From an uncultured Eggerthellaceae bacterium (GTDB lineage: Bacteria; Actinomycetota; Coriobacteriia; Coriobacteriales; Eggerthellaceae): a stretch of DNA of 5,275 nt. Location of the stretch: assembly GCA_946626265.1 (NCBI GenBank), contig CAMOUE010000152.1, positions 1 to 5,275 of the forward strand, written 5' to 3'. Under the pieces are notes generated by a model. The model saw only the letters and a program-made list of their open reading frames with translations. It was not told the DNA's origin and made no database searches. Both the position numbers and the translations under genes were made by a program. Below, in pieces: positions 1 to 5,275 of this stretch; the first letter of the stretch is position 1, and the number at the start of each line of letters is the position of its first letter.

Positions 1-154
1 CGTAATCGAGCACGACCTCGACATGATCGGCAATGCGGACTACATCATCGACATGGGACCGGGCGGCGGCAAGGACGGCGGCCGCATCGTCGCCGCCGGC
101 ACCCCCGACCAAGTTCGGGAAAACACCGAGAGCATCACGGCCCGCTACCTTTGA
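1..154 (+). CDS. uvrA: UvrA-type excinuclease ATPase, C-terminal end (partial)
   Basis: Only the last 50 codons are present, read from base 2 and ending in TGA at 152-154. The visible peptide opens with VIEHDLDMIGNADYIIDMGP, then a glycine-rich GGGKDGGRIVAAGTP stretch and a terminal ITARYL. This is the end of the second ATP-binding domain of the UvrA family: the EH pair is the switch histidine region that follows Walker B, and GTP-x-E/Q-V followed by a terminal YL is the usual family ending. UvrA recognises DNA damage and loads UvrB in nucleotide excision repair. The GPGGGKDGG wording differs from the GPEGGDGGG form I associate with canonical UvrA and recalls shorter UvrA-like paralogues, so the exact subtype is open. 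The gene converges on the glycosyltransferase with a 6-base gap, and no separate terminator is visible between them. Confidence 0.88.
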   Translation, partial: VIEHDLDMIGNADYIIDMGPGGGKDGGRIVAAGTPDQVRENTESITARYL

Positions 155-160
155 TGCGTT

Positions 161-1378
161 CTACGCGAGGCCGACGACCGACCGGTAAAGCGAGTCGAGC
201 TCCTTGATGATGACCGCCTGCGAGTAGCTTCCGCTCGCGTACGCCGCGATGCCCTTGCGCCATCCGGCATCGCCGAGCGCACGCCCGAGAGTCTCGACGA
301 TGCCGCGCGCCAAATCGACGTCGTTTTCGGGTTCGACGAGCTCGCCCACCTCGTGGTTCACGAAATCGGGCAAGCCGCCCTGGTTCGTCGCGACCACGGG
401 CGTGCCGCACGCCATCGCCTCGACCGCGACGAGGCCGAACGGCTCCCGGCGCGAAGGCACGAGGTCGACGTCGGCGATGTTGTACAGCCGCGCGAGCTCG
501 TCTTGCGCGACGTTGCCTATGAAGTGAACGCGTTTCAAGCCGAGGCGCGCCGCCTGGGCCTCGAGGCCCTCGCGCTCCTCGCCGTCGCCCGCGAGCACGG
601 TGATTGCGTTCGGAAGCTCGCCCTCGTAGCGGGCGGCTGCGTCCAAGAGCACGTCGATGCCCTTGAACCTCGTCATCTTGCCCGCGAACAGGATAACGTC
701 CTGACCTGCATACTCTATGCCATGACGCCCGAGGACCTCGCCCCGGTCGAGCGTTTGGGGATAGAAGATATCGGGGTTGTAACCGTTGCGCATGCGCACG
801 ATCTTATCGGCGTGCGCGGGGAACACCTCGCGAACGAGCTCCTCGTTGTCGGCCGATATGCAGATGACCTTGCTGCACGCCTCCATGGCGGTGTCGGCGA
901 AATGCCTGAGCTCGGGCCATTTGTCGTAGCCCATCAAATCGGTGCCATGCGCTGTCAGGACGAGCGGAACGCCGCAGTCGGCCGCGAGCGCGGGAAGCAC
1001 CCAGACGTGCTGGCCGTGGACGACGTCGGGCTCGAACGTGCGCACCTCGTCGGCAATCGCGTCCTTGAACGCCCGGATATAGGCGTCCATCTGCCCATCC
1101 GTCAAATCAGAGAAGGCGACGACGCTCCTCGGATGCGTGGTGAAGCAGGGGAAGTTGAACGGCAGGGCCCCGTCGACCGCATCCTGCGGACGCGCGGGGT
1201 CGGTAAAGAACACCGGATGGAGTCGCACGCCCTCGTATTGGGGGAAGTCCGCCTCGTTTTCCGGGAGAATCACGCAAACCTCGTGGCCGAGTTTCGCGAG
1301 CTGGGTGGCAAGGTTCTTCGTGTACGTGCCGCTTCCCGATCCCTCGAGCGGAAAATGGTTGATCATGAGAATTCGCAT
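161..1378 (-). CDS. GT-B family 4 glycosyltransferase
   Basis: Predicted cytoplasmic or membrane-associated retaining glycosyltransferase of 405 residues, a normal GT4 length. The N-terminal Rossmann half starts MRILMINHFPLEGSGSGTYT (residues 1-20), with the glycine-rich loop and the LAKLGHEV helix-strand typical of the family; HGTD is at 144-147. The C-terminal half carries the nucleotide-sugar site: GKMTRFKG (233-240, R237 and K239), the VLAGDGEER strand (261-269), and the E-x7-E motif E312-PFGLVAV-E320 followed by MACGTPVVAT. There is no signal peptide or clear membrane segment. Donor and acceptor sugars cannot be read from the sequence; glycolipid, polysaccharide or MshA-like small-molecule glycosylation are all possible. 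The ATG at 1378 was chosen because GAGAGG lies 8 bases upstream and the Rossmann strand begins at once. An in-frame ATG at 1429 would add 17 unlike residues and run into the predicted promoter. The gene lies after a terminator, so it is probably its own unit. Confidence 0.9.
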   Translation of the reverse strand: MRILMINHFPLEGSGSGTYTKNLATQLAKLGHEVCVILPENEADFPQYEGVRLHPVFFTDPARPQDAVDGALPFNFPCFTTHPRSVVAFSDLTDGQMDAYIRAFKDAIADEVRTFEPDVVHGQHVWVLPALAADCGVPLVLTAHGTDLMGYDKWPELRHFADTAMEACSKVICISADNEELVREVFPAHADKIVRMRNGYNPDIFYPQTLDRGEVLGRHGIEYAGQDVILFAGKMTRFKGIDVLLDAAARYEGELPNAITVLAGDGEEREGLEAQAARLGLKRVHFIGNVAQDELARLYNIADVDLVPSRREPFGLVAVEAMACGTPVVATNQGGLPDFVNHEVGELVEPENDVDLARGIVETLGRALGDAGWRKGIAAYASGSYSQAVIIKELDSLYRSVVGLA

Positions 1379-1386
1379 TGCGTGTT

Positions 1387-1392
1387 CCTCTC
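1387..1392 (-). promoter_or_regulatory. ribosome binding site of the glycosyltransferase
   Basis: GAGAGG on the - strand, 8 bases before the ATG at 1378. It decides that start over the in-frame ATG at 1429. Confidence 0.7.
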
Positions 1393-1412
1393 TTCGCTCC
1401 CATACCGAACAC

Positions 1413-1421
1413 ATCATATCA
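1413..1421 (-). promoter_or_regulatory. candidate extended -10 promoter for the glycosyltransferase
   Basis: The - strand reads TGATATGAT, which is a TATGAT hexamer (one mismatch to TATAAT) preceded by the TGn of an extended -10 element. No good -35 is visible at 16-18 bases, which extended -10 promoters can do without. Transcription would start near 1406, about 28 bases before the ATG. It sits just after the folE terminator hairpin, as expected for a new transcription unit. This is motif evidence only. Confidence 0.4.
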
Positions 1422-1433
1422 GAGCGCAAATGA

Positions 1434-1460
1434 GAGAAGGACCCGTTGCGGGCCCTTCTC
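1434..1460 (-). terminator. hairpin terminator after folE
   Basis: A 12-base-pair stem closes a 3-base loop: on the - strand GAGAAGG-G-CCCG, loop CAA, CGGG-T-CCTTCTC. The single mismatch on the + strand (A opposite C) becomes a G-U wobble in RNA from the - strand, so the stem is complete only for folE-direction transcripts. It begins 24 bases after the folE stop. The downstream tail (TCATTTGCGCTC) has few T residues, so termination may be incomplete or need factors. Confidence 0.65.
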
Positions 1461-1484
1461 GAGATACCGTGGCTGAAAGCGCGT

Positions 1485-2069
1485 CTAGATCTTGAATAGA
1501 GACAAGGCCTCCGCGCGAGTCTTCTCGTCTTCCTGGAACGTTCCCCTCACCGCGGACGTGACGGTAAGCGAACCGGGTTTCCTGATACCCCGCGCCGTCA
1601 TGCACATGTGCTCCGCCTCGACGACGACGAACGCCCCGAGCGGCTCGAGCGCGTCCATTATCGCATCGGCGATCTGGGACGTCATGCGCTCCTGCACCTG
1701 CGGCCGGCGGGCATATCCCTCCACGCAACGCGCGAGCTTCGACAACCCGGTGATCCGTCCCTTCCTCGGAATGTAGGCGACGTGCGCCTTTCCGGTGAAC
1801 GGCAGCAGATGATGCTCGCACATCGACGTGAACGGGATGTCGCGAACGATAACCATCTCCTCGTGGTCGGCTTCGTGGAACTGCTTGCGCAGATGCTGCG
1901 AGGGGTCCTCCTGCATTCCGGCGAATATCTCGGAGCACGCGCGCGCGACGCGCGACGGCGTATCGAGCAGACCCTCGCGATCGGGGTCTTCGCCGATCGC
2001 TATCAGAAGCTCGCGGACGGCCGCCTCCGCGCGCTCGTAATCCAACTCGCCGTATTTTTGTTCTTTCAT
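1485..2069 (-). CDS. folE: GTP cyclohydrolase I (FolE, type IA)
   Basis: Converts GTP to 7,8-dihydroneopterin triphosphate and formate, the first step of folate and pterin synthesis, as a cytoplasmic toroidal oligomer. At 194 residues it is typical for the bacterial enzyme. Visible hallmarks: IGEDPDREGLLDTPSRV (25-41), the zinc and active-site loop SMCEHHLLPF (82-91) with zinc ligands C84 and H87 and catalytic H86, GLSKLAR (108-114), QVQERMTSQIADAI (124-137), and EAEHMCMTARGIRKPGS (151-167) with H154 and the third zinc cysteine C156. All three zinc ligands are present, so this is the zinc-dependent IA type, not FolE2. The ATG at 2069 is preferred over the in-frame GTG at 2078 because the only Shine-Dalgarno-like AGGG is 10 bases from the ATG but 1 base from the GTG. 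It lies 105 bases downstream of the channel gene and is followed by a terminator. No other folate gene is in view. Confidence 0.97.
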   Translation of the reverse strand: MKEQKYGELDYERAEAAVRELLIAIGEDPDREGLLDTPSRVARACSEIFAGMQEDPSQHLRKQFHEADHEEMVIVRDIPFTSMCEHHLLPFTGKAHVAYIPRKGRITGLSKLARCVEGYARRPQVQERMTSQIADAIMDALEPLGAFVVVEAEHMCMTARGIRKPGSLTVTSAVRGTFQEDEKTRAEALSLFKI

Positions 2070-2079
2070 GGCTACCACG

Positions 2080-2083
2080 CCCT
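2080..2083 (-). promoter_or_regulatory. weak ribosome binding site of folE
   Basis: AGGG on the - strand, 10 bases before the ATG at 2069 and only 1 base before the alternative GTG at 2078. It favours the ATG. It is weaker than the sites of the neighbouring genes. Confidence 0.45.
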
Positions 2084-2115
2084 ATCGGTTCACGTTTGCA
2101 AAACCCTTATGCGGA

Positions 2116-2121
2116 ATTGTA
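2116..2121 (-). promoter_or_regulatory. candidate -10 element of a folE promoter
   Basis: The - strand reads TACAAT, one mismatch to TATAAT, about 47 bases before the folE ATG; transcription would start near 2109. The hexamer 17 bases upstream (ATGCGA) matches TTGACA poorly, so an activator would be needed or the site is fortuitous. It directly abuts the inverted repeat at 2123-2141. Confidence 0.3.
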
Positions 2122-2122
2122 T

Positions 2123-2141
2123 CGAATCGGTTGGCGATTCG
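2123..2141. repeat. inverted repeat upstream of folE
   Basis: Perfect 7-base arms CGAATCG and CGATTCG around a 5-base spacer GTTGG, in the 105-base gap between the channel gene and folE. No T-run follows on the - strand, so it is a poor terminator. It falls in the -10/-35 spacer region of the candidate folE promoter, which would suit an operator. The function is inferred; a chance 7-base palindrome in GC-rich DNA is possible. Confidence 0.35.
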
Positions 2142-2174
2142 CATCCCGTATACGAGCGGCAACGCCTAAAGACT

Positions 2175-3041
2175 CTAGTTTTCCTTCTTGCGGTACGCGA
2201 ACCAGTAGATCAAACCGACGAACACCGCTCCGCCGACGATGTTGCCGAGCGTCGCAAGGCCGATGTTGTAGCAGGCGCCGCCGGCGTTGAGTGCCTGGAC
2301 CATCGCGTCGAGCTTCGTCGGGTCGATGTCGCCGGTGAATCCGTACGTGCCCATCGCGGCAATGCCCATGGGCAGGAAGAACATGTTCGCGACGCAGTGC
2401 TCGAAGCCGCATGCCACGAATGCCATGACCGGGAAGATGGTCGTGAAAACCTTGTCGATGACCGTGCGGCCGGCGAAGCCCATCCACACAGCCAGGCACA
2501 CGAGCCAGTTGCACATGATGCCGCGGAAGAAGATGACGCCCGGAGCCAGGGAGATCTTCGAGTAGGCGACGTTGATCATCGCGTTTCCGACGGCGCCGCC
2601 GTTCATGCCCGCGAAGTTGGCGCCGATGAGCACGGCGACGAGGATGAGCGACCCCACGAGGTTGCCGACGTAGACGATGACCCAGTTCTTGAGCACATCG
2701 CCCCAGCTGATCTTCTTGTCGGCGGCAGCACAGACCATCAGGCAGTTGCCCGTGAACAGCTCGGCGCCCGCGACGATGACGCACAGCAGGCCGAGCGCGA
2801 AGCACAAGCCGCCGAGCAACTGGGAAGGACCGAAGCTGAGCGTGGCATCGCCCTTCACGAGCAGCATGAACGTCGCACCTGTGCCGATCATCATGCCCGC
2901 GAGGATCGAAAGGGCGAATGCGCGCGCGGGAGCGAGCTTCGTCTTCCCCACGGCGACGTTCTGCGCCTGGGCGAACAGCGCCGCCGCGCCGCGGCAATCC
3001 GGCTTCGTCGCCGCGATCTCCTCCGAAGTGATTTCTGACAT
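2175..3041 (-). CDS. formate/nitrite transporter (FNT) family channel
   Basis: Inner-membrane pentameric anion channel of the FocA/NirC/HSC family, 288 residues (usual 260-290). Six hydrophobic segments fall roughly at 38-62, 74-94, 120-142, 166-189, 201-226 and 260-282. Family signature 1 is VIVAGAELFTGN (88-99), including the omega-loop threonine T97. Signature 2 is GIMCNWLVCLAVW (174-186). The pore histidine is H215 in GFEHCVANMFFLP (212-224), with K162 a likely match for the conserved pore lysine. These residues support conduction of formate or a similar monovalent anion, but the sequence does not separate formate from nitrite or hydrosulfide, so no symbol is given. The ATG at 3041 has AAAGGGG 7 bases upstream; the in-frame TTG at 3065 lies upstream of that site and was dropped. 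Only 36 bases separate it from the hydF stop, so co-transcription with the hydrogenase maturation genes is likely. Confidence 0.95.
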   Translation of the reverse strand: MSEITSEEIAATKPDCRGAAALFAQAQNVAVGKTKLAPARAFALSILAGMMIGTGATFMLLVKGDATLSFGPSQLLGGLCFALGLLCVIVAGAELFTGNCLMVCAAADKKISWGDVLKNWVIVYVGNLVGSLILVAVLIGANFAGMNGGAVGNAMINVAYSKISLAPGVIFFRGIMCNWLVCLAVWMGFAGRTVIDKVFTTIFPVMAFVACGFEHCVANMFFLPMGIAAMGTYGFTGDIDPTKLDAMVQALNAGGACYNIGLATLGNIVGGAVFVGLIYWFAYRKKEN

Positions 3042-3048
3042 GTTGTTT

Positions 3049-3055
3049 CCCCTTT
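3049..3055 (-). promoter_or_regulatory. ribosome binding site of the FNT channel
   Basis: AAAGGGG on the - strand, 7 bases before the ATG at 3041. It fixes the start there rather than at the in-frame TTG at 3065. Confidence 0.7.
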
Positions 3056-3077
3056 CCTTTTCCAATAGAAAATATCG

Positions 3078-4346
3078 CTATCGCGATGCTTCGGCCCAAT
3101 CAACCGGCCTCTCCATCGCGAAATCGAAACCAAACGGTTGTACGGCACGCTCGAACACACCGCTCGCCTTTGCGAGAACCATGCCGTAGTTGGTGAAAGC
3201 AACGCCCTGGTCAAGCGAGGCGTTCATGCGGTGCTCGAGCTCCCTGGCATTGAGCATGCATCCCCCGCAGTGGACCACGACGCTGTACGGGCTCACATCG
3301 TCCGGGAACTCCCCGCCCGATGTGAACTCGAACGACGGTTCGCAGCCGCAGATCTTCCGAATCGCACGCGGTAGCTTCACCGTTCCGATGTCCTCGCACT
3401 GCCTATGGTGCGTGCACCCCTCGGAAATCAGCACCCTATCGCCCTCGCCGAGCGCGTCGAGTGCGCCGATTGCGGCGATTTGCGCAGGCAACGTGCCCTT
3501 GTAGCGCGCCATGAGCATGGAAAACGACGTGAGCGGCACGTCTTCGGGCACTATTCGGGCGACTTCCCCAAACACCTGGGAATCCGTCACGACCAGACGC
3601 GGGCGGCCGTTCAGCCGGTCAAGCGACTCGCGAAGACCCTCTACGGACGTGACGCACGCGCAGGCGCCCGCCTCGACGACATCGCGGATCACCTGCTGCT
3701 GGGGCAAGATCAAACGACCTTTAGGCGCGGCCGAGTCGATGGGGACCACGAGAACCACCGCATCGCCCGCCGAGACGAGGTCGGCTATCAGGCGGCGTTC
3801 ATGCGCAACGCCCGTGCCAAGCGACGCAAGCGCTTCCTTCAGCTCGTCGACGCCTCGCCCCTCGAGCGCGGAAACCCGCGCCCGCACGCGCTTGACGCCC
3901 CGCTCGTCGATCTCGGGCCCGTCTGCGCCCGCATCGGCGCCCGACGGCGCCAAGTCGATCTTGCTCGAGACGACGGCATACGGGACCTTGCGGCTCTGGA
4001 ACTCTGCGACCAGGTCGTTCTCGACCTCGCCGAGGCCGCGCGTCGAATCCACGACGAGAACCGCGATATCGGCAAACTCGAGGGCCCGCTTGGCGCGTTT
4101 GACGCGCAAGCCGCCAAGGTCGCCGACGTCGTCGATTCCCGGCGTGTCGATGATCACGACCGGCCCGAGCGGCAACAGCTCCATCGCCTTCCTCACGGGA
4201 TCGGTGGTCGTTCCCGGCGTATCGGATACAACGGCGAGGTCCTGCCCCGTCACGGCGTTCACCAAGCTCGATTTCCCCGCGTTCCTCACTCCGAAGAACG
4301 CGATATGGACACGCTCTCCCGAAGGGGTGTCGTTCAGCCCTGCCAT
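3078..4346 (-). CDS. hydF: [FeFe]-hydrogenase H-cluster maturation GTPase HydF
   Basis: Cytoplasmic scaffold on which the 2Fe subcluster of the H-cluster is built from HydE and HydG products and passed to apo-hydrogenase. At 422 residues the length is usual. The N-terminal GTPase domain shows G1 GVRNAGKSS (19-27, K25), G2 PGTTTDP (44-50), G3 DTPG (67-70), G4 SKID (128-131) and G5 SAL (159-161). A dimerisation region follows (about 195-290). The C-terminal 4Fe-4S site is CTHH (C311, H313) then HCGGC (H359, C360, C363), giving CxHx45HCxxC as in the family. Two oddities: G4 has Ser in place of the usual Asn, and there are extra cysteines at C317, C333 and C335 near the cluster site. The ATG at 4346 has AAAGGAGGA centred at ideal distance (AGGAGG 6 bases upstream). 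It follows hydG by 60 bases and precedes the FNT gene by 36, consistent with one operon. Confidence 0.97.
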   Translation of the reverse strand: MAGLNDTPSGERVHIAFFGVRNAGKSSLVNAVTGQDLAVVSDTPGTTTDPVRKAMELLPLGPVVIIDTPGIDDVGDLGGLRVKRAKRALEFADIAVLVVDSTRGLGEVENDLVAEFQSRKVPYAVVSSKIDLAPSGADAGADGPEIDERGVKRVRARVSALEGRGVDELKEALASLGTGVAHERRLIADLVSAGDAVVLVVPIDSAAPKGRLILPQQQVIRDVVEAGACACVTSVEGLRESLDRLNGRPRLVVTDSQVFGEVARIVPEDVPLTSFSMLMARYKGTLPAQIAAIGALDALGEGDRVLISEGCTHHRQCEDIGTVKLPRAIRKICGCEPSFEFTSGGEFPDDVSPYSVVVHCGGCMLNARELEHRMNASLDQGVAFTNYGMVLAKASGVFERAVQPFGFDFAMERPVDWAEASR

Positions 4347-4370
4347 CTGTATCCTCCTTTCCCGATATCC

Positions 4371-4396
4371 CGCATCCCTCTCGCCAGCAGGATGCG
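4371..4396. repeat. inverted repeat between hydG and hydF
   Basis: Arms CGCATCC and GGATGCG (7 bases, perfect) enclose a 12-base loop in the 60-base gap between hydG and hydF. No T-run follows, so termination is unlikely. In the transcript it would form a hairpin just upstream of the strong hydF ribosome binding site, which could stabilise the mRNA or tune the HydG to HydF ratio (inference). Confidence 0.35.
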
Positions 4397-4406
4397 CGAA
4401 CGTACG

Positions 4407-5275
4407 TTAGAACCTGAAATCCCGCGCATCGCCCGTGCGTATCTGCCCGATATGCTCGCCGCACTTGGCGCGTCTCCGCTCATCGGGAATTTTGGCCAGC
4501 TCCTCGGCCACCATCCTCCAACCGCGCTCCGCCGTTGCGGGCGACGCGTAATCGACCAGGTACTCCGAAAGCGTCATGAGCGCGTTCGGATGGCAGAAGT
4601 TCAGGATCTCGCCCGATTTGCAGAACTCCATGAACCTGTCGCCGGTCCGACCCGCGCGGTAACACGCCGTGCAGAAGCTCGGAATATGGCCGTTGTCCAT
4701 GAGCCAGGCGATGACCTCGTCGAGCGTGCGCTGATCGGAAACGTCGAACTGCTCGGTATCGTGCGGCCGCGCCTCGTCGACGTAGCCGCCCACGCTCGTC
4801 CTGCTCCCGCCGGATATCTGGGAGATTCCGTATTGGAGCGCCTTGCCGCGGATGGCCTCGCTCTCGCGCGTGCTGATGATCATGCCGGTATAGGGCACGG
4901 CCACCCTGATGAGGGCAATGATCTTCTCGAACATCTCGTCGGAAAGCGAGTTGTCGAAATCCGTCGGGTCGATGTCGTCGGCGGGCTTCACGCGCGGCAC
5001 GCTTATCGTGTGAGGACCGACGCCGAAACGCGCCTCGAGATGCTCGGCGTGCATGAGCAGGCCGACGAGCTCGTACGCGTAACCGTCAAGGCCGAACAGC
5101 ACGCCGAGCCCGACGTCGTCGATGCCGGCCTCCATGGCGCGGTCGTGCGCCTCGGTGTGCCAGTCGTAGTCGTGCTTCGGGCCCGTCGGATGCAGCTCGA
5201 GGTACTTCTGCTTGTTGTAGGTCTCCTGGAACAGGATGTACGTGCCGATCTCGGCTTCCTTGAGCATGCGGTACT
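4407..5275 (-). CDS. hydG: [FeFe]-hydrogenase maturase HydG, tyrosine lyase (5' end outside window)
   Basis: Radical SAM enzyme that cleaves tyrosine to p-cresol and dehydroglycine and converts the latter to the CO and CN ligands of the H-cluster. The visible part is about 288 C-terminal residues of a protein usually near 470; the radical SAM CX3CX2C loop lies beyond the right edge. Counting from the Met codon at 5267, the TIM-barrel part shows EIGTYILFQETYN (6-18), HPTGPKHDYDW (26-36), the DRAMEAGIDDVGLGVLFGL run (42-60), FGVGPHTISVPR (81-92) and QISGGSRTSVGGY (150-162). The C-terminal auxiliary cluster motif is C199-TA-C202 and C225, exactly CX2CX22C. That motif separates HydG from the related thiamine enzyme ThiH, which lacks it. 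The Met at 5267 is internal, since the frame stays open to the edge and conserved sequence begins there. It is probably upstream in the same operon as hydF; hydE or hydrogenase genes could lie further right. Confidence 0.97.
   Translation of the reverse strand, partial: YRMLKEAEIGTYILFQETYNKQKYLELHPTGPKHDYDWHTEAHDRAMEAGIDDVGLGVLFGLDGYAYELVGLLMHAEHLEARFGVGPHTISVPRVKPADDIDPTDFDNSLSDEMFEKIIALIRVAVPYTGMIISTRESEAIRGKALQYGISQISGGSRTSVGGYVDEARPHDTEQFDVSDQRTLDEVIAWLMDNGHIPSFCTACYRAGRTGDRFMEFCKSGEILNFCHPNALMTLSEYLVDYASPATAERGWRMVAEELAKIPDERRRAKCGEHIGQIRTGDARDFRF

Noticed and set aside
353..1495. Long open frame on the + strand opposite the glycosyltransferase.
   Set aside because: It mirrors the well-supported glycosyltransferase. 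The predicted protein is rich in Arg, Glu, His and Val with no recognisable motif, as expected for an antisense frame in GC-rich DNA.
2147..2154. CGTATACG palindrome between the FNT gene and folE.
   Set aside because: An 8-base palindrome without spacing, flanking structure or a second copy in the window is weak evidence for a binding site.
2070..2174. Possible tetrahydrofolate or other riboswitch in the folE leader.
   Set aside because: The likely leader is only about 40-100 bases and I see none of the conserved paired blocks of the THF class. One simple inverted repeat is all that stands out.
1608..3038. 476-codon open frame on the + strand across folE and the FNT gene.
   Set aside because: It runs antisense to two clear family members and the gap between them. 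Its Asp/Glu/His/Arg-rich composition has no domain signal; long antisense frames are common at this GC content.
3074..3087. Small hairpin (ATCGC/GCGAT) at the hydF stop followed by ATTTTCT on the - strand, a possible terminator.
   Set aside because: The stem is only 5 base pairs, overlaps the coding end and stop codon, and the T-run is short. Termination there is not convincing.
2107..3099. 330-codon - strand frame overlapping the FNT gene in another frame.
   Set aside because: It is Arg/His/Gly-rich shadow sequence, while the overlapping frame holds both FNT signatures and six membrane segments.
3799..4464. 221-codon - strand frame overlapping the hydF GTPase domain.
   Set aside because: It is a shifted reading of hydF with Arg-rich composition and no motif; hydF itself is intact there.

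Overview
The window looks like an ordinary chromosomal stretch of a high-GC anaerobe. It carries two maturases for [FeFe]-hydrogenase, so the organism very probably makes an [FeFe]-hydrogenase. High GC, AGGAGG-type ribosome binding sites, short intergenic gaps and the protein style suggest an anaerobic actinobacterium of the Coriobacteriia/Eggerthellaceae kind. That placement is inference; nothing here is a taxonomic marker.

Layout. The left edge holds the last 50 codons of a UvrA-type ATPase on the + strand (1-154). All other genes are on the - strand, transcribed from right to left. In that order they are hydG (cut by the right edge, 5275-4407), hydF (4346-3078), a formate/nitrite-family channel (3041-2175), folE (2069-1485), and, after a hairpin terminator at 1460-1434, a GT-B family 4 glycosyltransferase (1378-161). 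The glycosyltransferase ends 6 bases from the UvrA stop, so the two genes converge. The longest stretches without a gene are about 105 bases (1379-1484 and 2070-2174). Both hold candidate regulatory sites, listed below.

How the genes work together. HydG cleaves tyrosine to supply the CO and CN ligands of the H-cluster. HydF is the GTPase scaffold on which the 2Fe subcluster is assembled and handed to the hydrogenase. The channel gene starts only 36 bases after hydF and is probably co-transcribed. This places a formate-type anion channel in the maturation operon and suggests (inference) a link between formate and hydrogen metabolism. folE may be read through from the same transcript or from its own candidate promoter; its product makes the first intermediate of folate or pterin synthesis. 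The glycosyltransferase appears to be a separate unit with its own extended -10 promoter.

I see no mobile element, CRISPR array, tRNA or rRNA gene, and no clear new system. The points most worth checking are the hydF-channel linkage, the UvrA paralogue-like tail, an inverted repeat beside the folE promoter candidate, and a non-canonical G4 motif plus extra cysteines in HydF.
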